A stretch of DNA of 64,000 nt from Atrichornis clamosus (taxonomy: Eukaryota; Chordata; Aves; Passeriformes; Menuridae): the NCBI GenBank assembly GCA_013400975.1, contig WBMZ01000177.1:62001-126000 (forward strand). Reading direction: 5' to 3'. Positions within the stretch are counted from its first letter, which is position 1. Each line of letters opens with the position of its first letter. Position numbers and translations under genes: made by a program. Shown here in pieces: positions 52,601-64,000 of the stretch. A model generated the notes under the pieces. It saw only the letters and a list, made by a program, of their open reading frames with translations, was not told the origin of the DNA and did no database searches.

Positions 52601-55600
52601 CTTGGAAGACCAGACAGAGAGGCATCACAAGAGTCTAGATAGCATACCCCAGTGTGCAGCTGAGCAATGCAGCGTGCTCTTCCCATATTCAGAAACACAG
52701 AGCCACATGTGGAACCCAAAGGATCTCTAACAAACCCCAAAATACTCCCTAAGCAAGGGCAGTGGGAGCCACTGGTCACCAGCTGCTCATGGAGGTGGGC
52801 TGACACTGAGAGCGCAACTTCAGAAAGCTGGGTCTTTGCATAGGCTGAGGACATTAAGCCTGATGACAAAGTCAGATTTACTATTTTCAAAACATTTTTC
52901 CTGTGTTTTTGTGTTGAAGAAATAACCGTAGGGCAGCTGCTGGACCGCTGTATTAACCATGCTTATGATGAGTGTGAAGCCTAAGAGCTTTTCAGAGCAA
53001 TGTCACTTGATGGGCAGGGGACTGTGGCCAAGACTGGGCCGTACGTGGGTGTTTGATGTGACTGTAGGGAACAGGTGACTGCTTCCAGCGTGCCATTTGT
53101 AAGGGGTTACACCCGGTGGAGGGGGGAGGATGATGGAGGTCAGAAGTGCAGAGCATTCAGCAGTTTTGACAGAGAGCATGCTGGATTTCACTCTGGTGTG
53201 CTTGATTTGAAGTCATTCACTTGTCAGACTTCAGGAAACAGCATGAAGGTGCTCCCAAAGCCAGTATACATTACTTAGCTCTGACTGATTCTGGCAGTGC
53301 ATTCCTTCATCTGAAATAACTGGTAGGATCCAACTTGGCACCTGAGACTACGTGGCCTCATCAAATAAAAAAACCCCATGGAACTTAGTCATTATTTGGT
53401 CACAGCTCTGCAAGCAGGTAGGGTTTCCACACATGTCATGGGACAGAGTGAGCTCCTGCCTTGTTCTAGCAATGCTAGTGACACAGAATAGTCTACAGGT
53501 GTTTATCCAAAGCTTTCTCTTAAAGTCAGCTCATTTCCAGTTTTGCAGAGGGTCTCCCTGTCCCAGCATCCAGCTCCCACTCCCCAGAGGGCCTCATTTG
53601 CTTCCCTGACTTCCCAAGGAACTAAAGAGCTGCACTGCTATTCACACTTTTTCAGGAAAGACCTATCCTTGGACAGGCTTCCCTGATGGCAGCAGCAGTG
53701 GAAGCACTGGTTAGTGGCAGATATTTCTTCAGCTCACATTAGCAGTCCTGCTGCTGGTATAATTTCACAAGCCTACACCAAACTGGTGCAACTGTGGGAG
53801 ATTTTCTGAGAAGTGACCGCACGCTAATGGAAGTTGTCCAGTCTAAACAGCCTCTGTGCACTGACTGGCAGGGTAGGAGATTGAAAAATCTTGGAGATGT
53901 ATGTGGTCTCATAGGACCTGTTACCTTTCCATGGAAAGCACCCCTTGATCTTTGCTAAGGAGAACAGTGAGTGCTGGTAATGTAGCAGAGTCCTGCAGAC
54001 AGCACTCTGGGTCTGACAGAGTGGTGTGAGGCCATGAGATGCTTGAGGTCTCAACCATGATGGCTTGAGGTCTCTGAAGGGACTGATATTTGCATGGCAA
54101 ACAGAATGGAAGAGCCCCAATTCCTGAGGATAGCAGTATATATTCTAGAAAATTATCTAAGATCACCTAAGTCCAACAGACAATTCCCTCACGGCACCAC
54201 CAACAGACCCAGTGGTATTTCTCAACTATCGTCCCAAACGGTGGATTATTGTTGTTGCCATATACCCAACACCCCAGAAAACAAAGTCCCTGTGCCCCTC
54301 TGTCTCTGAAGTCTGCAGGCTGCACAGCAACAGGACAAACCTGACCATACCCCACGTCCCTCATCAATCAGCCAGGAGCAGGGCTGGTGATGTGTTTGGA
54401 GACAGGCAAGGAGAGAGACAGGGAAAGCGGTGACAGTTATAAATGTTTTGCTACCTGAATGTGACATTAATATATGTATGCAGTGTGTTCACAACGTTAG
54501 GTATTTGTGCACAACCCTAATAAATACCATGTTTGACAGCAGTTTCACAAAACCACTCAATGAGCCAGAAGAACATGCCATGAGAGAGACTTTCTCGTTT
54601 TACTGAGAAAAAAGAAATATCCCTGTACTTAGTCAGATCCTTGACTTAGTGGAAATCCAGAGCAATTCCAATGATTTCCATATAAAGTTTAATTACTCAA
54701 AACCATATTGAAATGACCAGATAGCTAAGTAATAAAAGTCTGCTCCATAAAAGATGTTTCATTTCTGTGCCCCAGAAGAGAGCCTTAGTAGGCTTCCAAG
54801 TCTAGAAATACCAATGTAGGATGCATGGCATTGTAACATCTCCACCTCAGGGACTTTTTTTTGTTGTGGAAGGCACAGTTATCTTGTTTCTTTCACTGGA
54901 TGATGACCTGGTGGCTGCACTCCAAAGTCAGAGAGTTCATCATTCTACATGACTTGCTTCATGAGTCCACCTTAAAGGCCGAGTCTGTGACACTGATGTA
55001 GATTAGAGATGTTTTTAACACAAGTTGGAAGCTGACGGGCAAAGTACCCTGACATTTTCCACACACTGCCCAGGTGCTGTGGTGCTGCATGTGAACACAT
55101 ACACATGTGTGGGCCTGATTGGATGCTGTTGTCCCCGAGGGACAGCCTCACATCTCCTTCTCAGCAGAGCACCCCAAAAGCAGTGCAAAGTGTCTGCATA
55201 GTTATCTACTTGATTCTGTTTTTCTACTGGGTTTGAGATGTTACAAAAGAGGGAAATTTAAGTATCACTTAAAAATGCTGATAGGCTCCATATAAAAAAT
55301 CCAACATGTATCATATGGACATTTTCTTATAATAAAGCTTCTGACTTTTCCTTTCAAACAGCGTTTTTCAAAACTGCACTTACATTTAAAATAAAAAGGA
55401 TTCAAAAGGGTTAAGTAAGACAATCAAAGCACCTCAATTCAGCCAAAATTCTATTGGCTGCTCCAAAATAAATTGTTGTCCATTTTGCTGAAGAACTTTT
55501 AAAAGCCACCTGCAGCCCTTCCACCATGCTGTTTTATTCACTTTGCCTTTCCAGCCAGAAAGCCCTTTTATTTCAACACCTCTGTCCATCAGTGCAGCAC

Positions 55601-56528
55601 CTGAGCAGTGGCAGAGGGCTAATAATATCCCTGGCAAGAATGAGAAGGCTAAACTCCGAACCTAAGCTTTGACAGTGGTGGTAAAACCAGAATTGATTCT
55701 CAAATATTTTGTTTCTGAGATATGGTTCCATTTTTGTGCCTACACGAGTGATTCAATTGATTTGGGATCTGAAATCCTTGTAGCACGTTTTCTCACCTTT
55801 AAGCAGCTTCTTGGTTCACCTGTATTGGCTGGTTTGCTGGTTTCCTAACAGGGCTCTCTAGATCTGATACAGCACTTGAAGCTGGGAAGGGCACATATGT
55901 GAAGGAGGGGGAACAAATGGAGGGAAGGGCCCACTGTGCATTGCTACCAGTCACGTGTTCCCAAAAAGCTGTGGTTAGGAGATCCCTAATTTTGTTAACC
56001 TCTTTGATCTCATCATGCAGTATGAAATGCTGAAAGGGAAAGAAAAGATTGCAGGCAGCTCTGCTACATTTGCATATCAAAACACACACCTCAACCCGCC
56101 GAAGAGCAGGAGACAGATATAGTAAATACATGGAAAAACATCTTTTGATTGGGAAAAAAGAGCTTTCTTCCTGATTGTGTAGTGCTCATGTGCAATAAGA
56201 AAAAAAATCCCAAAAACTCACCCTTTATCAGGAAGTGATGCACATTGGGGCCAGGATTCACTCCTGCTGCACTCACTACAGGTGGGATTTCTCTCCCTTT
56301 TTCCCCTCAGTTATTAGCAGTACAGCACAAGACAGACAATTATGTCTCAGACAACTACGTGCACCTTAAAAGAGACTATTCTGCCAAATGCTCAGGCACC
56401 AAAAGGTGAGATGCATTTTATCAGGGTTCAGAATCCCATTCCCCTTTCCTTTAACTGAGACTTGTCTTCCTAGAGAACCAAGACCCATGTCCAGTGCATG
56501 CAGATACCTGTATTGAAGAAAATATTGC

Positions 56529-56760
56529 TCTCTTCCTTTTACAGCTGCCAACCTTCTCCCTACAGCCATCTCCCCACCTTTCCTTCTATCTGTCCCTCTA
56601 TCCCCATCTCTGGTGCAAATCCCTCCTTTTCTCTACCTGCTATTCTCTGCCTCATCCTCGTTTTGCACTGTCTTTCATGCCTCCTTTCTTAACACACCTC
56701 CCTTTGCTTCCTAACGTCCCCCTATAATTTCTTCCCATCTCCTTTCTCTCTCTCACTAGG
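56529..56760 (+). repeat. Pyrimidine-rich low-complexity tract
   Basis: Over about 230 nt the plus strand is dominated by C and T (CTCCC, TTCCT, CCTCC units). The overlapping frames at 56494-56727 and 56498-56692, rich in Ser, Pro and Leu, are products of this composition and are not genes. Confidence 0.7.
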
Positions 56761-59700
56761 TTGACACATTTTAACACCTCCCAGTGACTTTCATGATGTG
56801 AAAAGCTGTAGTCAGGTATTAGATTCCTTATCAGGTCAAAAGAAAATATTAGAGAAGTCAGTGGACAGATGCGATGATTGTGGTTCAGTGTGGACAAGAA
56901 TGACATCAGTCTCTATGGTCCCAGATGGGATTTAAATTGTTGGTAAAATGCATCGTCATTGATTTTCCACTTCCTCCCTTTGTAGTATCTCTCTAGGGCT
57001 AAGGCAAGGGAGTTTGGGTACCTTATCTCTGCATTTCTTATCTCAACACAGTTGCTTTCTCTTATATATAAAGTCAGATATGAATATCCTGAATTTTTGC
57101 TGTTTGATATTGTCCTCTACTATTTTTATTGCTAAGTTACTGATACTCTTAACTTTAACAGCACTTGATGCTTTGCTTAGCAATTTTTTTATTGTGCTTG
57201 TTTTTATTATTTTTTTAAATCACACCAAGTGAGCTGTAAGAAAGTCAAAGAGAATCCTACCTTCTGATATTTCTAATGCCTTGATGTTCTGAAGTACTAA
57301 CTTTATATTGCTCCTCCTAATTTAACCTTTTTAGGACTTGTTCACTGTGTTGCTGTGGTGTCACACACCAAAGCACACTCGTGACTTTGGCATTTGACCT
57401 TGGAACCATGTTTTCATCTAGGGCCCTGCCGATGAGCCCACTGCTCAGCGAGGGCTGCCGAGGACGCTCAGCTGAGCCCCAGTGTCTCTGTGCTCCAGGC
57501 TCCGTTCTCCCGTAAGCCGTGCTCCACCCACGGGGCTGTCATCCCAAGGCAAGGTGCTTCTCTGGGTCCTGGCACAGCCCTGGCCAGCTTCAGGGAAGGG
57601 ACGTCCCCAGTGCCACAAAGTAAGCCACAAAGGAAACACAGAAACTGCAAATCCAAATGACCCAAGTCTGGCACAGACCCTGATAACCACAGCATCTAGA
57701 CATCATTAACGACTTAGCTTAATTACATCTTAATTTCTTTACACAGAGCCTATGAGCAAGATTTCAATTAACTCTAACTATGTATAAGTTTAACGTGTCT
57801 CTATCATTCCATTAAGATGATCTGGGACAAGACAAAGATAAACAGAGATGTTAACATTCTATAAAGTATGAGATTTTTAATTAATTTTAACCAAAAAATT
57901 AATTATCAAGTTATTTATAAAGCTCATAAAATTCATTTTCTACTCACAGAATGTACTTTCTGTACATTTGGGACAGGTTTGTTCTCTGTCTCAAACAAAA
58001 CAGAGATTCTCAACCCCTTTTGATCTAATCTGGTTTTACTATGGAGCATAATCAGCAATTCTTATTAAAAAGAGCTTTGGAATCCTCAAATCAAAAACCC
58101 ATCTAAGTGCAAAATCCTTTTAATGTTTTCAGTGAACATTTTTATTAGCACGTGAAAAGCAAAATAATGTTTAGCTCTGGCTGTAACCTGTTTGAGTGAA
58201 CCAAAACTCTTCTTGCAGTGAGTAACTGCTGGAAATATGCCAGACCCTTAAAATGAAGCCCCTTTAAAGTCAAGCTCTGCTCTGGCCCAAAGTCACTACA
58301 TTCCCAAGACAGGGTTTGAAGCTACTGGCACATCGTTAAGTAGGCGCTTTCAAGCAAAGAATTCCATACAATAAATCTGAAGATGCATCCGTCTGTGGAA
58401 GAGGATGTGTCCTAAGTCGAGATTTTGGATTCATTTATTAAGAGGGCAGCTCGGCTTAGGAAATGCCAGGTCAGGGTTTGCTGGCAATTAATTTTAAACA
58501 TGACTGCATAAGCAGCCAACAGCCTCCCACGTGCCACTGTTGAGCCAGCAGCCAGGTTTCCTGGCCACAGAGCAGTCGTTTGTAGGGACATGCACAGCCC
58601 GGGGTGGCATCTCCAGGGCCCCACCCAGGGACAGCCATTGCCTACATGTAGGGCAGAGTCTGACTGCACCCACCTGCAGACACATTTATGGACACATTTC
58701 TCAAACTGGGGGCATGTTTGTTAATCCATCCCATGACCCCACAGATGATTTTGAAAAAGCCTAAGGGATTTGCACCAGAGGAGCCAGACTTCTCAGTCGT
58801 ACCACCGGGGTTGGTGCTCTGAGAAGCCCCATCCCTGAATCTCCTTCAATCCCCCCCAAACAGGCATCTCAATAGATGGGCTCTGGGGTCAGAGGCTGGG
58901 TGCTGCTTCACAGCAGCCATCCAGCTGCCATCCCTGTAATCAGGGCCATTAGCAGGTTGCTATGGAAGTTTCCTCTCCCTGGAGAAGCTGTCAGGGCACC
59001 GCTTGGGGAGACAGGAAATTAAAGAAGAGAAAGAGAAAATGCAGATGACTGGTGGAAAAACACTGTCTGTCGAAACTCCCCCCAGAGCATTACTTCCTTG
59101 GCCAGAGCAGACCACACACTGTAATCGGGACCATGTGTTTTTTCTCTGGAGAAACGTTCGCCTTGGCATGACTGATACAAGGAGCAAACCCAGCACAGCA
59201 GAAATGTCGCCAAAGCCCCTCCCACACGGGACCCCTGATTACCATAAGTGAGCTCTCTTAACCTGCTCCACCTTTAATGGATAGCTAAGGAAAGATGGGA
59301 AGGAGAAAACTATGCTGAATTTTAGCATCTTCTTGACTCTCAGTAAAAACATGGCTTCTGAAAAAAGAAGAGAAAAGCATCAGGCAAGTTCAATTCCCTT
59401 TGCACTACTGATTCCCAGCTTCCAAGCACTGGGAAGAAACAGAGCAAGTCCCTTGCACAACCATATCTCCCAATTCGGAAGAGAGTGTAAACAAGACTGA
59501 GGGAGAGGTTTAGTTCCCAGCCCACACTGACTGCTGCACGAGTGGGCAGAAGGAGCTGGGAATTAAAAGTCTTTAAATGTTTTTTGTTCCTCCAGAGTCA
59601 CAGGGGGTGAGAATCCATAGTCTAGGTAAATCTGGATGTAAAACGAGCAGGGACCCAGCTGGAATCAGTTTAGTGATATAAAGACACATAGTCTTAATTA

Positions 59701-59829
59701 AGGGAATTGTGATTTGCCAATGAAATCCCAGCAGGGCGTCTGTCTGCCTGATCAAAGACTCGACTTTCTGATGGAATCTTAAGTGCATGAGCCATGAAAT
59801 TACTTTTTGAAAAGGGAACATGCAGCACA

Positions 59830-59900
59830 AAGAGGCAGAGCGAGAGGGGAGGAGGTAGAGAGGAGAAGGGAGGGAGGTAGGGAGGGATGAGGAGCAGATT
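59830..59900 (+). repeat. G-rich polypurine tract with a G-quadruplex motif
   Basis: The tract includes GGGAGGGAGGTAGGGAGGG at 59868-59886, which satisfies four G3 runs with loops of 1, 5 and 1 nt. The G-rich strand is the template strand for TMEM178B. Confidence 0.75.
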
Positions 59901-62900
59901 GGAGTTCCAAGGGATGCTACTGGGAGCCTCCATTCCCTCCCTCCAAACAAAGCTAGAGAGGGGCAGAAAAAATGATGACAAACTGCTAGAAGAGTCAGCA
60001 CCTAAAATCATTACCCAGCCCACCGAATAAAGACGTATTCCTGACTTGCTTTTCTTCCTTTTGTGTTTTGTTGGATTTCTTTATAGCACCACAACATATT
60101 TCCCTCCATTTTCTTGCAGAAGAATGAATCAATAAGAATATCTGCTCCAAAAGATGTCAAGCTTTTCAGTGTACATGGGAAGAGTTTTGGATCAAGTCCC
60201 ACAGTAGGAAAACCCTGCATGATCTGGAATTATAATGCTGTGGAGCCCTAAAACACTGAAAGCTCTGTAAATCAAGATGCAAAGATGATAGAAAAGACAC
60301 AATCTACCAGCTTCATTTATCATACCTGTACCACATAAGCGTTCCCACAGCACTCAATGAACTTCCCAAATCCTACCTCCTCAGATGCAGGAGCACCTCC
60401 TTTATAGCAGACTCAGTACAAAGCTACATGGGATTACCCCGGGAAAGCCTCACCTCTGTTTCTGAAGGTCTAGCAAGACATCCAAAGGACATGACATTTC
60501 CAAACATCTTACACAGGTCTTCTCTGACATTTAAATGTGTATTTTTTAAAAAGCTCTCTCATTGCCAGACTAAAACCCAACGTAGTGATTACAGAAACCA
60601 TTGTATCAGAAAAAGCCAACTGTCACCTTGTCATGCCATCTTCCTCAAAAATGACTAAAGCAAGGGCTTCAAAGAAATAAAACACCCATATACACCTGCT
60701 GTGCAGGGCAGGACTCCATGTAATGGAAGAATAGTCCCAAGCAAACACATTGGGCTGTACTACTGGTCAGGCAACAGCAGGAACTTAATAAATCACAACT
60801 GGCATACTGACACCACACCAGGATCTAAAGTAAAAGAGAAAATAAGCAATCAAGCCCTCTGACTTTCTAGCTGTGTTCAAAATATCTGGAAGAAAGCAAT
60901 GGATGTGGTAAAATAAAAACAATAAAATAAAGACTAAAGCGGTGAGGGAAAACACTCAATTTTCAAGCATCTCCAACAATTTGTGCAGCAAAGAGCCTAA
61001 GGGTTTCTGACAAGTGGCTGCCCAGCACAGAGTGCAGCTCTGATCCTAGCCTGGTGTAAGGAACATGGTGCCTCACTGCTCCCCACCTCGCCTGGTTCTT
61101 ACAAATGCTGTTAGATCTAACAGGAAAACAAACCTCAGCATCATTCCCTGAGACAGCTCTAAAGCTCTGCTTCAGGACTTTGTAGTCCTTGAGAAAAGCT
61201 GCAGGTTGAACAAATAAATAAGTGGATCAGAAAACTCAAACATTTACCTTAATTACCCTATTTTGACTGCGGGTGTCTCTCTTCATGCCCTTCTCAGTGT
61301 CAGTCACCCCACTAACTTAGTAAGGTATGGTCAGCTATGCAGCAGCTGCGGAACATCACTTCTTGAGCCTAGCAGGAGCTGCCACAAATCAGCAGTGGAC
61401 CCCCTGGGCATGGGTGCTTTTACTTGCAGTGGTGGAAGAACTTCTGAAACTTGCATCGGTGAAAGAAATACTTTCCTTGCTGCTTTTTGCCCCAGAACAT
61501 CTTCTTTCACCAGGCCCCTCTCTGCACAGTGTCACCCCTGTGGGATGAAAGCTCTTCCTTCCCCACAGCCGTGGCCACCAGCTCCCTTTCATTCAACCAC
61601 CTTCTCTCACTTCTCAATCTTTCAGATCCCACAGAAATGGATTTTCTCTCTTGCTTCTCTTCCCTCTCCCCTGCCACTCTAACTGCATGCCAGCTGTTCC
61701 TGTACTTGAAGATTCTGAAGAGCAAGTTTATATAAGAAATACAGCTCAAAGTATAAAGGAAGGTGTTTTCCAGGAGTCTATAACAAAAAAACTGTAGATT
61801 CTAAGGAGGATTAACAGCCATTTCACATATGTGCCTTATTCAAAACACTTTCTTCTCACTGTCAGAGTAGGCTTCACAGTGAAGCAGCAGTTCACAAGTC
61901 AGGTTTTCTGAGCATGTTCTGTGCTGTGCTTGAGGAGCTAATTAGAAGCACTGAAACACACTATTAATTTGTGCATCCTTAGTCATGAACTGCTGGCTCT
62001 ACTGTTCATCCCCAAGCATGCTTAAGATCTAGAGAAAAATATCCCAACATAACAACTCCACCAAGTTCTCAGTTGCTCACCCTTTATTTTCCAGGCCAAA
62101 GAGCAGCAAGTGACCACTCAGCATCAGGAGAAAATCTAAACTTCTGGCTGCCTTGACAAACAAAATTTTCTGTGCCTGGAACTTCATGACTTTCTCAAGG
62201 TTTCAGACTTAGGAATGCCCAGCACCAGCTGTTGAGCCACCACATAAGCCAAGATGCTGCACGTGGCTGGTTACTAACACCATGAGTGGTTAGACCCCGC
62301 ATAAGGAAGGGCACGTCATCACAGCTCCACCGACTCAGAGCTGGAGTGATGTACAACAGCTACATCTGTGTGTGTGTATAGAGCAACTGCACACATATAG
62401 CTATTAATGCTGAAATATGCACACTACACAGGCTTTGAAAGTTTCTTTCAAAGGTTTCCTTTGGGATACTCTCCTGTATTGTCTTGAAAAACCTAAGTGG
62501 CCAGAGTCTCGTAATGCCATGCCAAGTGCCCTCCATCAGTATAAGACCAGATCAGTGGGAGGACTGTTTCCTAGTCATGACAAAAAATACCCAGGAGGGG
62601 TGAGCCTGCTCCTGGACTTGAGCCCTTCACCCAGGGAAGTGCACATCCCTCCATCTTTCCTTCCCTCCATCCCATAGTATGACTGTTCTCGCCTTTTTAG
62701 ACGCTACAGTTACATCAGACCAAATGAAAACAACAGGAGTGAGGTGCACCTGCCCTTCACAGACCAAGGGGTTTTTTTCTGCTCTCCTGGTGATGTATTT
62801 GTGAGTGCTTCTGCTTTCTCAGAAGAACTCTATCAGTTCAGACAGCACTTTTTCCTTTTAAAGAATAGGTGTTGCTTATAGAGAAGGTGTGATCAACTGT

Positions 62901-63351
62901 CACTCCCTGCTTGTAGGTTCCAGCTCTGTTGGGGTTCATACCTGTTTTGCTTATCCACAGGGACCTTTTCTGCAGGAGATTCCCCCTCCCTCCCTTCCTT
63001 ATATAATGAAAAAGTCCTAATCCCTCCCTCCCAACAAACACTCTGCTTCAAATCAGTGCTCATTGTAGTTAGTCCCCAGATCTCAAAGGGCATTAATTGC
63101 TTTGGGCTTCACCTCAGAGCTGTTGAATACTGATAATAACTGGTTTGCCTGGGCTTACTGCCTAAATAACTGATAATTACAGCCCAAAAACAGTAAGGAG
63201 CATGCTGTCTTTCTGCCACAGCCGTCTGTCTATCTGGTTTGCTAGGCATCTGTCCACCTGTCCCTAGGCAATTGTTCCTATTTCTACTTGACTTTCTTCA
63301 CAATCTCTGTCATTTATTTTGCTTTTCAGTCTCTCTTCTTTGTGTTTTGGG

Positions 63352-63363
63352 TTTTTTTTTTTT
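63352..63363. repeat. Poly(T) run of 12 followed by CAG
   Basis: Twelve T residues followed by CAG look like a plus-strand splice acceptor, but no exon follows and the host gene is on the other strand. Confidence 0.7.
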
Positions 63364-63500
63364 CAGAGTTCTGACATCTTTGATCTTTTGTCGACAAAGA
63401 ACACAGCTACACATTCAGAGATCCAAACATTTTATCACCCCCCAGAAGCAGGGGTGATGTGCTCACTCAGGATGTGTCAGGTGAAACGTCAGAAACAATT

Positions 63501-63515
63501 AGAGAGAGAGAGAGA
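63501..63515. repeat. Short (AG)n run
   Basis: Seven AG units within the CpG-richer patch near the window end. Confidence 0.7.
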
Positions 63516-64000
63516 CTTTCCAGCCCCACGGGGGAACCATCCGGTCTGCGTTCTGCGCTGCACCTCCTGACTCTGCGGGAATCAGAGAGCTCAGCTGCCA
63601 CAGCACCCGTCCAGAGAGACGAGTAGGAAGAGATACGAACACACAGGGAAGATGCTAAAGGTTTGGGAGGGTACAGGGGTGTATGTCCTGCAAGGGAAAC
63701 CAGTTGGATCCCCATCTACCTTCCTCTTTAGCTGTGACAAGATGCAGTCATCCCTGTGCATCTGAGACAAATGTGCCCCCAGCAGAGACAGTTTTCATAT
63801 AACCTCATTGTGTTATTGTGACCATCTGCTCCCCCACCCTTGCCAGATTCCCATGGACCAAGAGGATCACCGCACTGACCAGGGAGTCAGGCACTGAAAT
63901 AGAAGCAGTGTTACAAGCCAGAAGAGCAATGTGGAAATTTGGTTTCTGCTGTAGCTCTCTGCACTTCTGCACTTCTCTGCACTAGAAACACAGATGGATA

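Noticed and set aside
63352..63367. Poly-T followed by CAG, looking like a plus-strand splice acceptor
   Set aside because: No exon-like open frame with a donor follows, and the only supported gene runs on the minus strand.

Overview
This is vertebrate nuclear DNA, almost certainly from a bird. It is not a prokaryotic locus. Two short, properly spliced coding exons sit about 18 kb apart, and almost everything else is A+T-rich intron or flank with no coding capacity. A CR1 LINE 3' end in its usual avian form lies at about 31.3-31.65 kb, and old palindromic repeats of an amniote type are scattered elsewhere. The CR1 copy resembles those of non-galliform birds, but I cannot name a species.

The one gene I can support is TMEM178B, a four-pass membrane protein of the TMEM178/claudin-like group, transcribed on the minus strand. 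The window holds its last two coding exons: exon 3 at 39829-39966 and exon 4 with the stop codon at 21805-22055. They join in frame through a phase-1 intron of 17,773 bp (22056-39828). The exons encoding the N-terminus, the large extracellular loop and the start of the transmembrane core are not here and must lie beyond 64000. Positions 39967-64000 are therefore the 3' part of the preceding intron.

Layout: 1 to about 21.0 kb is the region downstream of TMEM178B, with no recognised gene, a few microsatellites and old palindromic repeats. About 21.0-21.8 kb is the probable proximal 3' UTR, with a long AT/AC microsatellite just after the stop and three clustered AATAAA signals on the minus strand. 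21.8-22.06 kb is exon 4. 22.06-39.83 kb is an intron containing the CR1 copy and, at about 34.8-36.9 kb, a heavily decayed Ty3/Gypsy-type LTR retrotransposon in the opposite orientation. 39.83-39.97 kb is exon 3. 39.97-64 kb is intron with low-complexity tracts and candidate regulatory patches only.

The most interesting observation is the Ty3/Gypsy relic. It keeps recognisable pieces of reverse transcriptase and integrase in the right order and on one strand, although such elements are rare and ancient in birds. A near-perfect 24-bp inverted repeat of pre-miRNA size lies inside it. I saw no undescribed multi-gene system, RNA gene array or CRISPR-like structure. The open reading frames of 60-212 codons elsewhere look like chance.
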